Source of the DNA: Pomphorhynchus laevis
Taxonomy: Eukaryota > Acanthocephala > Palaeacanthocephala > Echinorhynchida > Pomphorhynchidae
NCBI GenBank assembly: GCA_012934845.2
Contig: WNNJ02000629.1
Location: forward strand, 62,001-126,000
DNA: 64,000 nucleotides
Direction of reading: 5' to 3'
Positions 11,866 through 23,729 of this stretch are shown one piece after another. The position numbers and the translations under genes were made by a program. Under the pieces are notes generated by a model. It was given only the letters and a program-made list of their open reading frames with translations, ran no database searches and was not told the DNA's origin. Every line of letters starts with the position of its first letter. The first letter of the stretch is position 1.

Positions 11866-12606
11866 TTATTTATCTTAAATTTTGTCTATACAGGACAATT
11901 TTTTCGTAAAATAATTCAATTTTAATAAATAGTAAATGTCAATTAAGACATTTTCGATAGATAATGCATTCCTGCAATTATTAATGAAAAATATCAGGTC
12001 AGTAGGGTTATCCGTGAACGAAAAATACACGAATATTCGAATATTAAATATGATATTATATAATATATATTATATTTATAATATTTACAATATTTAATAT
12101 TATATTAAATTTATAATATTTTTAAGCAAGGCATTACTTGGCATCTTCTTCGAAAAAATCTCGATAATATTTAGAATTGTTTAGAAAAAAAATATTCATG
12201 CATGAAGGAAATAAAAACCAAACTTGTGAAAAATATAATATGTAATATTATAACATCACCTTTACAAGCTGAGGTACATTTTAGGTAATATCTTAATTGA
12301 ACAATATCATAAATTTATTAAATCATCGTAAATTAAATTAATAAACATTTATTAATTAGACAATTACTAAATTTAATCAAATTGACATCTTCCTGGCAAA
12401 CATCTTGATTAAATTTTAGAAATGATGGCTCGTTGAGAAAAAATAAAGTAAAACCAAAGTTGTAAAACTAAAGCAAAAGTATTTTTAGTTTATACAAGAG
12501 GGAATAACTTTTACAACATAAACACTATCCTATAAAAACAGATTAAAATAAAAACGAATATACACAAACGACTACCATTACAGTTATATAAAAATAAATT
12601 TTAAAA

Positions 12607-15600
12607 TTAACAAATCTCGTTATCCTGTTCATTTAAATGCCCGGTTAATGTAGAAATTAATTCAGATATTACTGAATTATTACTTTGAAGTTGCTCCATT
12701 AAGCTTTTGTCGAAAACCTTTCGTGGCATGGCTGAATCGCTGATATTGACGGTAAGCAGACTTTCACAGTGTTTGTATAATTCAAAAAGATGCCCGCTTT
12801 TATCAGAAGACATACTGGAATTGGAAACAAGTGGATAAACAACGTCGTCTTCACTCGGTAGCTTATCAATGTAACTAAAGGAAGTGCTCTAAACTAGTAA
12901 ATATAAATCAAAACAACAAAACATCATTTCAATGTTGAAGAAGTAAAGCTTTAAAGACATCAAAGTATTCACTACTTGAAAGGCTATCAAACAAAACTAA
13001 GGTTATACAAATATATTTTGATTTATTTATTAGTGGAGAGAGTGAAGAAAATATTAATTGTATCAAATATTCAATAGCCTACTGCTATTTAAATAATTCA
13101 ATATGAGTGAACAATCAATTTATAATATATTTTGATTTATTTATCCAAATATATTAAGAACAATTGAATATGAATTAAGTAAGTGTTTCTGGAGAGAAAT
13201 TTGAAAAATTAATCTAACTTTATTTGAATTAAAATGAAGATGGTACAAATTGTGTTGTGAGTCGATCTTTTTTATTGGGAGTTTGGAATGTTATTGGCAA
13301 GGTTGGTCCTCGATATGATTTTTTAAATAAACGAAAATGTCAGCTTTTAGTTCATCAAAATCAAATTATGTAAGCAGAGAAAACTCTGTGGAATTAAACT
13401 TAAGATTGTATGCAACGGAACATAAATTATTGATTCAATCATAGGACATCAAACATTCGATGGCCGGTTTGTTCACGGCAAAATTGACAACAAATTTATT
13501 AATCCGAGATTTATGACAGAAAATTGGAATAAACGATAAATATAGACAAGTGATAAAAACAGAAAATTACTCTATTTATTTACAGTTGAAGTCAAATTCA
13601 AAGTATTATTTTAATACACAATATAAAAAAGCAATTATTAATAGCGAATTATAGATGCAATTATAGACAACACAGCCTTTTGCATTAATAGTCCCCTCCT
13701 TTGATAATTACAGTCCCCTCTTTGCATTATTATAGTTCTCTCCTCGCATTATTATAGTCCCATCTTTGCATTATTAAAGTCGCATCTTTGCATTATTATA
13801 GTCCACTCTTTGCATTATTATAGTCCCATCTTTGCATTATTAGAGTCGCATCTTTGCATTATTAGAGTCCTTTCTTTGCATTATTAAAGTCCCCACTTTG
13901 CATTATTATAGTCCCCTCCATGCATTATTATAGTCCCCTCCATGCATTATTATAGTCACCACTTTGCATTATTATAGTCCCCTCCATGCATTATTATAGA
14001 CCCCTCTTTGCATTATTATAGCCCCATCCTTGAATTATTACAGTCCCCTCTTTGCATTATTATAGGCCCTCTTTGCATTATTATAGTCCCCACTTTGCAT
14101 TATTAAAGTCCCCTCTTTGCATTATTAGAGTCCCCTTCAAGCATTATTATAGTCCCCTCCATGCATTATTATAGTCCCCTCCATGCATTATTATAGTCCC
14201 CTCCATGCATTATTATAGTCCCCTCCATGCATTATTATAGTCCCATCCAAGCATTATTATAGACACATCTTTGCATTATTATAGCCCCATCCTTGAATTA
14301 TTACAGTCCCCTCTTTGCATTATTATAGTTCCATCTTTGCATTATTATAGTCCACTCTTTGCATTATTATAGTCCCATCTTTGCATTATTAGAGTCGCAT
14401 CTTTGCATTATTATAGTCCTTTCTTTGCATTATTAAAGTCCCCACTTTGCATTATTAGAGTCCCCTTCAAGCATTATTATAGTCCCCTCCATGCATTATT
14501 ATAGTCACCTCTTTGCATTATTATAGTCCCCTCCATGCATTATTATAGACCCCTCTTTGCATTATTATAGCCCCATCCTTGAATTATTAGTCCCCCCTTT
14601 GCATTATTATAGTCCCCACTTTGCATTATTATAGTCCACTCTTTGCATTATTATAGTCCCATCTTTGCATTATTAAAGTCCCCTCTTTGCATTATTAGAG
14701 TCCCTTTCAAGCATTATTATAGTCCCCTCCATGCATTATTATAGTCCCCTCCATGCATTATTATAGACCCCTCTTTGCATTATTATAGCCCCATCCTTGA
14801 ATTATTACAGTCCCCTCTTTGCATTATTATAGTTCCCTCTTTGCATTATTATAGTCCACTCTTTGCATTATTATAGTCCCATCTTTGCATTATTAGAGTC
14901 GCATCTTTGCATTATTTATAGATTATTTTGACTTTAAATAAAATGAGTATGGAGAATGAAGAAAATATCAATGAATATGAAGCAATGGTTGATATTTCTG
15001 TAGCCAATGCTGAAAACAGTACAAAGAAACCTTGACGACCTGTATCCAGAAGCATGATAGAGTGTTTTGACGAAATTTAAAACAGGTGGAGAAAAGAAGA
15101 GTTCAATAAAAAAAATTTAAACGAAATATAATAGCCTCGGAGATTGCAGTCATTCGATGTATAGGGCTTAGAGCCATATGCGAAAAGATTAGTTCTAGCA
15201 ATGGTCCTAATATCGATTCACCATCTGTATCAGCTGTCTTAAGAATAATAAAAAAGATAAATTATGCAAGAAAAACCTTAAGTTATGTTCCTATATACAG
15301 GAACAGTAATGCAAATAAGTAAATTAGATATCAAACGCCATTTCCTTGGTCAATATTGAAGATGATCAGTTAATTTTCCTTGATTAATCCGGGTTTAATT
15401 TGCATACATTGCAAAAGCTTGGGTATTCCTCCAAGAATACCAAGTGTTATATGAATGTGGCCAATTCAAAGAGTACTAATGTATCACTAATGTGCGCTAA
15501 CGATTAAGGTGGGAGGGCTTAAATCACAGGATTTATTAGATTTTATAGAAACTGTATTGCCTGTACTGCTACCCGATGAAAGAAAACATATCGTCATTGA

Positions 15601-18600
15601 CAATGCGTCTATACATAAAATTAATGCTGTCAGAATAGCCTTTATCCAAAAGAATTACATACTAAGATTCATATCTCCCAGTTCACCTCAGCTTAATCCC
15701 ATTGAAGAGTACTTTTCCTGTTTAAATATGCATGTAAGATAGAGATGTGTTAATTTTAACAGCAATACGCTTATCGGTGTAATCGAGGAGGTTTAGGACG
15801 GTGGTAATTTTTCAATGACGGGATATTTTTCTCATATGCGTCTTTGTACTGATAGAGCATGTGTTCGTGCAGATTTTATCTGAATATTAAAATTTTATAA
15901 AATGTATTTTTAAACTATTCTATTCATTATTTATATAATTGAATCTTTATAAACATAATGCAGAGGGGATTATAATAATACACAGAGGGGATTATAATAA
16001 TGCAAGGAGGGGACTATAATAATGCAAAGAGGAAACTATAATAATGCAAGGAGGGGACTACAATAATGCAAAGAGGGGACTATAATAATGCAAGGATGGG
16101 GCTATAATAATGCAAAGAGAGGACTGTAATAATGCAAAGAGGGGACTGTAATAATGCAAAAAGGGGACTATAATAATGCAAGGAGGGAACTATAATAATG
16201 CAAAGAGGGGACTATAATAATGCAAGGATGGGGCTATAATAATGCAAAGAGGGGACTATAGTAATGCAAAGAGGGGACTATAATAATGCAAAGATGGAAC
16301 TATAATAATGCAAAGAGGGGACTGTAATAATTCAAGGATGGGGCTATAATAATGCAAAGAGGGGTCTATAATAATGCAAATGGGTGTAATCAGCTAAGAA
16401 TAAAAATAATTTAGCAGAACTCGTTTCACAAAAATAAAATCGACATTAAATCTTCAAACGAATTAAAGGTATGTTTAGCATTTTGTATAAAGTTATTTTA
16501 AGTCTACTAAATGTTAAAGATATTTATATTTATAATATATAAATATAAATATATATTATACTTAATATTTATTTAATTTTTAATAAATATTATAAAATTT
16601 AATATTTACTTAAGAAATAACACCTACATGGGTACAGATTAAAGTTCATATTCGCATTGAAGCTAAACTTAGAGCTAGTCCTTAACTTCAAATTAAATTT
16701 TTTAATTATAAAATTGATTTTAAAGTGACTTTTTAATATTCACATGCCTTCAATATCTTTAAATTAGAATTAAATTTAAATTTAAAATTAGTTATTTAAT
16801 AATATCATTTTTGTTAGAGTCAATTTTTAATACTCACATGTTTTCAATATATTCTTAAAGATACTTTAAGAGAACTTTAAATTAAATTTGTTATTCATTT
16901 TTTATTATAATTTATTTTATAACTTTTTAATATTCACATGCTTTCAATATCTTTAAATTAAATTAAATTTAAAATTAAATTTTTTAATTATAAAATTTTT
17001 GTTAAAATCAATTGTTGATATTCACAAATTATTAATAATAATCAAGTGATAATCTTAAATAATCTTCAAATCTGTAATTACTGATATCAGATTTATGACA
17101 TTTTTCAAATTTCTTTGCGACCCAAAACACAGGTTTTAAAGAATTATTTGGAACTGGATCAAAGAAAAGATGAAATTGTTTGATATTTCGCTAACTTCTA
17201 TAAGCATCTTCAGAAAATTATTTCAAGATGCTAACAAAAGTTAGCGATATAACAAATAAAATATTTCTCCTTTCTTTGATCCAGATCCAATAATTCTTTA
17301 TCAATAATGGATCAGTATCAACTATTAAAAAGCAAAGCTTTTAATTAAATTATTTGAATAATCCGTTAAATTTCGCTTACGCGGCTATGCACTGAATTCT
17401 CATTTGTTGACAAAATAGTCTTTGGATTAAATCTTTGAAGTTTCACATTAGGAATAGTTGTGGATTTAGCTTTAATGGTATTTACAAAGGGGAAATTGTT
17501 TATTTCGTCACTGCTGTCGGAATTGTTGATAAATGCCGGTATACACTTACGATTCCTGTATTTCGAACGCTCCTTGTTCTGATCAAGCATGCTGTGAAAA
17601 AAAATAATAAAATATTAAAATTTAATTAAATATTTAATTAAAATTTAATAAAATATTTATAAATATATTATAAAACAATACAAATAAATAGTAAAATACT
17701 ACAAATTCTAAACACGTTTGTATACTTCAACAATTTTATTTTTTCCATTAAATGCCATATCGTTTGAATAAAATAATACAAATAAATTATAAAAAATACA
17801 AATAAATAATAAAATATATAAAAAATAAGAAAATATGTAAATCAACTTAAAAACAGTCATCTTTTTGGCCTTCGCTTGACTTGGTTGAGCCGTCATCTAT
17901 GGTCTCGTCGCCCAAGTCACTTTTCCAAACGGTTGTGCTGTCGCCTTTTATGAGTTGTGCAATAATACCTCAGTATAATGTTCACAGGCGTCCGCGAGCA
18001 TTGATACATCTGCTTCTAGTTTGTCCTCATCATCAGAAGTGGGTAAACTTCCTGACGAGAGGTTGTCTGCTCGTTCGATTAACTGATTTTGCTCGGGACT
18101 GTCATTCGTTAGAGGACATAGAAGGCACAAGTGCTCGTTACATGAATGACTTTAATATTTACAAAACAGTAGTACTTTGATCATACAACAAAAAAGTAAA
18201 ATATTACGAAAACAAAAATACTGCAGAAATCAATTAACAACATAAAAGTTTGTTTGTACATATTAAAATAATGTCATAAGTAGCTGAAATAATGTCATAA
18301 CTGGATCAACTTTACTCCACAAATCTTCTCTGCATACTTGTAAACCTTATCTAATTCAGCTACGACACATTCGCTGTGTGAGCAACAAGACGGATATCAA
18401 TAAGTGATAACACATATGATAGTTGATGTATATATCAGCTTCAACTGTGATGTTGCATCTATATATTCAATTTCCTTGGAAAAAATAGCTTGGTGCAAAT
18501 ATACCTGAAACGTGCTTTAATGTCTAGACCAAGACATCTTAACTGCATAATTCATACTTAATATTTCTATATTCTCAACTCTCATTAAATTGTGATCGAG

Positions 18601-21600
18601 TGGTCCCATTAACAGTTTTATTTACGAGGGGAGTAAAACGGATTATTTTTGATTTATCCCGATTAACAGATTGCGAGTTTTCCAACAACATTTTATTAGA
18701 TCATCTATCTCATATTCAGCTATTGAATTCGACGAAGATGTATCTGGTTGATTTATAATTATAAATAAATAACATAACATATCGACACCTTTCTCGATAC
18801 TTCGCTCTTACTGTAGTTATTGTTCCCAATAAAATAAGCGAAACTTTTAATTATGTCTTTAACAATGCGAATTATAATATCCTTTAAAGGTATATAGTTA
18901 AAACCTTTTATTATATCAAAATATTTTATAATTCAAAAATACTATCAAATAATTAGTGTGTGCGTATGCTCGACTTTAATTATCAGAGCTAGACATCATG
19001 AGAATTACCTGTCAATCCAAAAACTGGATAGTTAAGAAATCAATTTAAGAAGAATGTTTAACGGTCCTTTAGATATTTTTATATTTATGATATTTTATTT
19101 TTAGGTTGTGATGCACGACCATAAATGTGTGTTCTAATAAATCATTTTAATAATTACATTTAATAAATTATTTTAATAATTTTATTTAATAAGTTCATTC
19201 AATAATTTCATGTATTAATAATTAATTATTTAATACTTTCATTGGGCCTTGTTTGGTGCAAAGCGAATGGTAAGACGCCCTGCTTTTCGAGTGTAATTCT
19301 AGCATCTAGATCGTTGTATCAACAACTAAGAATTAAAATTACTAAGAATTGAAACAGCATAAACTAAAAGTATTATAATTTTGCTGCATACCCTAGTAGG
19401 CAAAATTCACAGGGATTGGTACCTGACGTGACATTGGATTTTAGAGCCTTTGTTTTAAGCGATGTATAGTTAAAATATTTAACAAATTAACTAAAACTTT
19501 TTTAAAAATAAAATGACATTAAAACGAATATGTTATAAAAATGGGAACATTTCGCAATTGTTCTAAATACATTTTATTTCGCAAGAAATTTTATCAAATT
19601 TTTAAATTTTAAAAAGTACTGCATAATTTGTTAATAGTTGATAATGATCCATTTTTGATAAAGAATTATTGGAGCTGGATCAAAAAGGGAGAATTTTATT
19701 TGATATTTCGCTACCCTCTGCTGTCATCTTCAGAAAATTATTTCAGTAATTTATTAACAAACTATTTAAGTACTTGCAATAAGCAATTCAATAATGCCTG
19801 TTGCTCACAGGCAACGAAACAGACAAGTTCCAACGTTTCTTTTCGTTGGAACAGCAACGAAAAGAAAGATTATTCAATTTTAAAATTCTTCTTCAAGTTG
19901 TTAATCGTTAAAATGCAAATGATTCCTACACTGTGCACTTAAATATTTCAGTTGCGTTAACATAAAACGATAAAATAAAATACCATGACAGGCTACAAAT
20001 TTGGCTGTAACAAATTTAGGATTGTAAGGACACAGGTCTTCGTGACTTTCTTCCGGATTTTTGTCCATTGTCCAATATGCCGTTGGAGTCATAGGAGTGA
20101 TTTTGTTTGCATGACTAAACTGTGGTGTATTAATCCTTTAATTGATTGAAATAGCAACAAAAAGAAAGAATTTTCAATTTAACACAAATTTTGAAAATTT
20201 GTGTAAAATCAAATAATCTTTATTTTTGTTAATCTAAAATATGATTAATAATTTAGATTGAATTATGATAATACATGATATCTGTCAGTATCAGAGATGC
20301 ACTAAATCATATAAAGTAGTTTTTTATATATATTTTCCGTATCGAGCAAATGAATATCGAAAATTGATCGTTCCTTCTGATTTAATTTGAAATCATTTCT
20401 AATTCCAAATTAAAAGTATAATTTAAATATTAAATTATTTTTACATAACATATTATTTCCATTATTATTTCAAACGGTATTAAGATCAGATAATTGATTA
20501 ATAATTATAATTCATTGTTATTTAATTAGAAATAATTATAAATAATATGTATAATTTTAAGTAATTGGTATTATAATTTAATTAATAGAAAGATAAAAAA
20601 ACTTACTTGTTCAGTGGCTTATTATCTATATCCAAATCTTGCATTTTTGATTCAAGTTGATTAACTTTATTGGCTAACTCGTCATGTTGTATTTCTAGTG
20701 ACTGTAAATAGGAAACGGATAGGTAAATTGAGCCCATGGATGTAATGCATTGTCCAATAGTAATTTGTTTTCTATACGGCGTATTTTCAACAACGCTGTC
20801 TTGAGTAATTTGTTTATTGATAACTTGATATTGTAATCGATTTTGGTATTCGAACGACATACAGTGCTGATAGGCCGGCAGAGTACGACTTGCGGTAATT
20901 ATGCTGCGCAGCAGCTGACTAAGACTTTGATACAATTCGAATCCTTGTTTGTATTTTGATTTTGGGGGACGTGGCCCATTCCAACAAATTGCCCATTGCT
21001 CAAGAAGAATTTTACTGTCAAGGTAAATATTCAAATGAAATATGCAATGAGATAATGGGTCTCCGAACAAATCAACTCTAAGATTTTCTAAGATACTGTC
21101 TATATCATTGTCATACTGAAGCGATAAGTTGAACTAAACGATTGTGTCGCGTATGTAAAATATTAAATAATATAGTTGTTTTATAATTTAATAATTAATA
21201 AATTATAAAAAAAAACAATTTAAATAATTAAACAATGTGGAATAAGTATACAATAAAAACTAAAAATTTTAATTATAAATTAAAATGTAAAATTTTAAAA
21301 ATTTAATGATATATAGGTTTTTAACAATAAATAAATATTATTTCAAAAGATAGTGAGACCAATCCGCGTGAAATTGAAGTTTTTATCATTGAAGCAAGAC
21401 GCGGAAGAACGGTAGCAGTAAAGCTGATTTAGCGCTCAATGTGAAGTTACCAGAAATCCTTCTGGTATTTTATACACATGATTCGTGTGTCATCTGCCGG
21501 TTCTCCTCTGTATCCATTAGTGGAAGGGATATGGCACTGATGAGTCATTGTGATGACGAAACGGTACTTGTTACCGTTCTTCCGCGTCTGGCTTCAATGA

Positions 21601-21813
21601 TAACAACATAAATATTATTATTTATTTATTATTTATTTAATAATTTATTTATTATTGTAAAAGCGTACAAGCATAAAAATTACTTACCCAATCATCGGCT
21701 GAAGCGTATGCATAACAATGAGAGAAATTTGGACATCCACTCCTGGACTGAATTATAACTTGAATTGTCTTTGATAAAAATTTTTGAGTATACAAAGAAA
21801 CACAAGTCGTCAT
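12607..21813 (-). CDS. Autophagy-related protein 13 (ATG13), spliced
   Basis: ATG13 is the HORMA-domain subunit of the ULK1/Atg1 kinase complex that starts autophagosome formation. Pieces on the minus strand: 21688-21813 (starts MTTCVSLYTQ, contains LSKTIQVIIQSR, donor GG/GTAAGT); 20607-21133 (starts FNLSLQYDND after TTTAG; contains LLEQWAICW and SLSQLLRSIITASRTLPAYQ); 19984-20114; about 17889-18147 (unresolved); 17381-17591; and 12607-12888 (terminal; LFELYKHCES near its middle, stop at 12607). The first two pieces match the ATG13 HORMA fold in order, including the LSxLLRSxxxxxRxxPAY signature and a closing GSIYLSVSY strand like the vertebrate GTLTLSCAY. Phases agree between pieces 1-2, 2-3 and 5-6. 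The sum is about 510 residues, close to the family length. The later pieces are assigned by strand, phase and position more than by similarity, as the ATG13 tail is disordered. Confidence 0.82.
13676..14921 (+). repeat. Left 22-bp array, about 56 units
   Basis: Units are built on GCATTATTATAGTCCCC followed by a variable TCTTT, TCCAT or CTTCAA spacer that gives sub-variants. Variants such as CCATGCATT cluster (e.g. 14140-14250), and multi-unit blocks recur. For example, the run at 14281-14470 resembles 13690-13880, and 14760-14915 resembles parts of both. This shows block amplification as well as single-unit expansion. Confidence 0.9.
14944..15870 (+). pseudogene. DD34E Tc1/mariner-superfamily transposase relic
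   Basis: The first ATG after the left array opens MSMENEENINEYEAMVDISV and soon meets stops. A second frame (about 15125-15320) reads ASEIAVIRCIGLRAICEKIS and SVSAVLRIIKKINYARKTLS, a helix-turn-helix DNA-binding region. The third piece (15509-15742) contains IVIDNASIHK and SPSSPQLNPIEEYFS, the second Asp and the Glu of the DDE catalytic triad with 34 residues between them. These define a DD34E transposase of the IS630/Tc1/mariner superfamily. Several stops and frame changes show it is dead. Usual length is about 340 residues, consistent with this span. Confidence 0.85.
15955..16383 (-). repeat. Right 22-bp array, about 19 units, inverted
   Basis: Units read GGGGACTATAATAATGCAA with AGA or AGG spacers, the reverse complement of the left array. 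The innermost units (ATAATAATACACAGAGG, about 15960-16000) are the most diverged. Confidence 0.88.
16400..17125. other. AT-rich intron DNA with a local repeat
   Basis: ATTCACATGCCTTCAATATC-like blocks recur about four times between 16735 and 17030. No gene is seen. Confidence 0.4.
17128..17312. mobile_element. Short palindromic MITE
   Basis: Compact fold-back of the 3.2-kb family. GGATCAAAG, GATATTTCGCTAAC and CATCTTCAG are followed within 30 bp by their reverse copies ending TCCAATAATTCTTTATC. It lies next to the ATG13 exon at 17381. Confidence 0.65.
17889..18147 (-). CDS. Probable ATG13 exon with an apparent frameshift
   Basis: The minus strand is open in one frame through NDSPEQNQLIERADNLSSGS and CEHYTE (to 17969), then continues plausibly in a second frame as IAQLIKGDSTTVWKSDLGDE to about 17889. 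There a GT at an ACCAA/GTCAAG junction would give the phase needed by the next exon at 17591. The switch falls at GAGGTATTATTG. Either one base was lost (mutation or assembly error), or 17969 is a real donor and the rest is intron. The acid- and serine-rich composition suits the disordered ATG13 tail. The upstream acceptor phase does not match the 19984 donor, so a small exon may be missing. Confidence 0.4.
18300..18730 (-). pseudogene. LINE reverse transcriptase fragment
   Basis: The minus strand can be read, with stops, through CCWKTRNLL and then INQKKSVLL and VKMSWSRH. These resemble the segment after the RT catalytic box (N-x-x-KS/KT then a K-x-LG-x-x-D block). It lies in an ATG13 intron. 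Assignment to a clade is not possible. Confidence 0.4.
19636..19746. mobile_element. MITE end fragment
   Basis: Only the left end of the palindromic MITE is present (ATTGATAAAG-like through GAGCTGGATCAAAAAGG, GATATTTCGCTA and CATCTTCAGAAAATTA). The inverted partner is absent. A separate small hairpin, GTTCCAACG...CGTTGGAAC, follows at 19831-19856. Confidence 0.55.
21343..21603 (+). repeat. Diverged fold-back copy of the hammerhead repeat
   Basis: The right part (about 21440-21603) is a relative of the 306-bp units at 26.6-27.7 kb. It contains CTGATGA (21537-21543), a GTCAT/ATGAC stem, GAAAC and TCTTCCGCGTCTGGCTTCAA. The left part (21343-21413) is an inverted copy of the unit end, so the element can fold on itself. 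The substrate strand reads GTGTCATCTGCCGG rather than GCCGTCTGCCAG. The ribozyme is therefore altered at the cleavage strand and probably inactive. It lies in the first ATG13 intron. Confidence 0.7.
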
Positions 21814-22470
21814 GTGTTATTAATCTCCATCATCTAATTAAAATCAAATCTAAAAGGGTTTTCTAGTTTTAGTAGTAAACACGACACCGTAAAATAAAAT
21901 TTTGAAAGTGCATTGGTTCACAGTTGATTAGACAATCAAAATGCTTTAAAACAGTTTCCACAATTACACCAGCATTGAAATCGCGTGTGTTATTATTGAA
22001 ATTCGCCAAGTTTACGATATTAGTACATTAAATTCTAATAATTTCCAAACTGTCAAGTGGAATCGTGATCTTTCGTATTTCATAAGCCAATTTAAAATAC
22101 AAACGAGGCGATGCTATCTATTTGATCTAATAAAAATCCGAAATCAAAATATCGGTGCAGGATTTTGTTTTTAAATTTCGGTATTTACTTTTATATTAAT
22201 CTGTGGTTAATAAACTCTGGGATAATGACCGAGAGAACAAAACTTGGGTGCATGCCATCGAAAGGTTTTTCGTAGTCTGAGAGTGAACCTTATAGAAATA
22301 TCAAGAGCTTAGCTTATTCGCGAAAATATTAAAGTAAAACGAATGCTTTGTATATTGAAATAAGACAGTTGAAGCGGTTAGGATAAGTTCTGATAATGAT
22401 GAAGTAACGTATAGTCATTCTCAGTGTTTCATGTCTAGGTGCTTCATAAAGAGCATTTTATAAAAAAAAG
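21814..22470. other. Upstream region of ATG13
   Basis: Presumed ATG13 5' leader and promoter. Nothing specific such as a TATA box or a repeat could be recognised. Confidence 0.3.
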
Positions 22471-22479
22471 TGTTGTAGA

Positions 22480-22625
22480 CCTCGGTACAGATTGAAATAG
22501 CATATTTCCAAACTGGTCACGGCCGCCTCAGGTTATCCGAAAGCGAACTCTATTCCGTGACCGAGGATCGCGAAGCCTGAAATGACCTGATTCGGCGAAT
22601 GAGTTCACTCCCGGACATTCAATCA
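22480..22625 (+). pseudogene. Degraded LINE C-terminal fragment
   Basis: RLRLSESELYSVTEDREA on the plus strand resembles the LSERELWSVAQDRDVW block at 1.68 kb. The same 3' end of a LINE therefore occurs twice in the window, here with a stop right after the motif. Confidence 0.4.
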
Positions 22626-23149
22626 TTTGAATAAATTAATAATGATAGTGAAAGAAATGTGTCACCGTATGTTATCAAGCTATCATATCCGAGATATGAT
22701 TAATCATGTAAATATTCAAGAACTGACGATATCAATACAAACGTTTATTACAATTTAGATCTGTGACAGATATCTGGATTTAGCTGAGTGTCATTACAGA
22801 CTTAGAATTTTCATTAATCTGAAGTAAAATTTTAAAATTAATGGGATGTCATACAGTGTCTCAATTAATTTACAAAATTACAAATATTTGTTTAGAAAGT
22901 TCCTATTAGAACAAAAATTGTATAAAATTGAAGACGTCAAGTTAAACGTCGAATGACTACGATTGTAATATGACCGTAATTATAACAAAATTGTCAATTG
23001 TAAATAATTAATTAACAAAATTATCTAACGCCAATAATTTAAAGATAATCCAATTACAGATATAACAGATTATTTAAGTAATTTTAATGGTAGATAAAAT
23101 AATTTTTTAAGTTTAAAAAATAAATAAAAATATTATAAAAATATTCCTT

Positions 23150-23722
23150 AACACACGTCTCTGCTCGTATTTCGGCACGATAGTAGACAACTCGTCCCTC
23201 AGCATCGCCGTTTCCATGCTGCTCGATGCTCCAGTCTGTACACCGCATGTATGCGTATGTGGAGCTGAAGTAGATACCAGTGGATGACATGGACTCAGCC
23301 GCCGAAAGTCTGTAGGTAAACTGTCACACCACAGCGCAATCAATGATCTCATCAAGCCCACACTGTTGTCGGCAGAGATCACATCTCGTCTGGAGCCGAA
23401 GTCATTCACGCTAAACGACGACAAAATGCCGGGTGGATTGTATCTCACACATGCTTAAATGATAGATGCTTGGCATGGGACTTCAGCTGCATGGATACCT
23501 TGGAACCGACCCACCTTAATACAGCTATTACAGGACCTGGAGCAGTATCAATGGAGCATGGGCCAAGAAGCGTAGAAAATACGTCGACCTGACGTTAATC
23601 TACTATTTTGTGACTGTTGCTGTGGGAATTTTTGATGCGCTAGGTATAGAGGAATGCGACTTCAAACATGAATTAGGTCAGCGAATAACGACAGTGACAG
23701 AAGAGCGACGGTCTACATAATT
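23150..23722 (+). pseudogene. LINE ORF2 C-terminal domain relic
   Basis: In one plus-strand reading, with stops, the order is LDAPVCTPHVCVCGAEVD, SGWHGLSRRKSVGKLSHHSA, INDLIKPTLLSAEITSRLEP, KMPGGLYLTH and AWIPW. Later blocks are KYVDLTLIYYFV and ELGQRITTVTEERRST. This succession (a C-x-C zinc-like knot, HGL-x-C-x-x-S, R-x-A-x-NDLI, then FVPVAVETLG-like and RST) is the conserved C-terminal region seen in many invertebrate LINE ORF2 proteins. An open frame on the opposite strand here is its shadow. Related fragments occur at 33.4 and 56.1 kb. Confidence 0.65.
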
Positions 23723-23729
23723 CTTACTG

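Larger units (their letters stand above)
13675..16385. mobile_element. Tc1/mariner-like transposon with ends made of 22-bp repeats
   Basis: A transposase relic (14944-15870) is flanked on the left by about 1.25 kb and on the right by about 0.43 kb of the same 22-bp repeat, in opposite orientation. The arrays thus act as giant, unequal terminal inverted repeats. Outermost sequences (ACACAGCC then TTTGCATTA on the left; reverse of TAATGCAAATGGGTGTAA on the right) are similar, fitting true ends close to 13675 and 16385. A TA target duplication is expected for this superfamily but cannot be called with certainty. The element lies between the ATG13 exons at 12.9 and 17.4 kb, so it is intronic. Confidence 0.75.

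Noticed and set aside
13676-16383. CRISPR-like look of the short regular repeats
   Set aside because: Units are contiguous at 22 bp with only 3-5 variable bases and no spacers, the two blocks are inverted, and the genome is eukaryotic.
19628-19942. 104-codon frame on the plus strand
   Set aside because: It reads through a MITE end and a hairpin and lies opposite an ATG13 intron and exon.
23113-23448. 111-codon open frame on the minus strand
   Set aside because: The opposite strand reads as a LINE C-terminal domain with conserved motifs, so this is a shadow frame.
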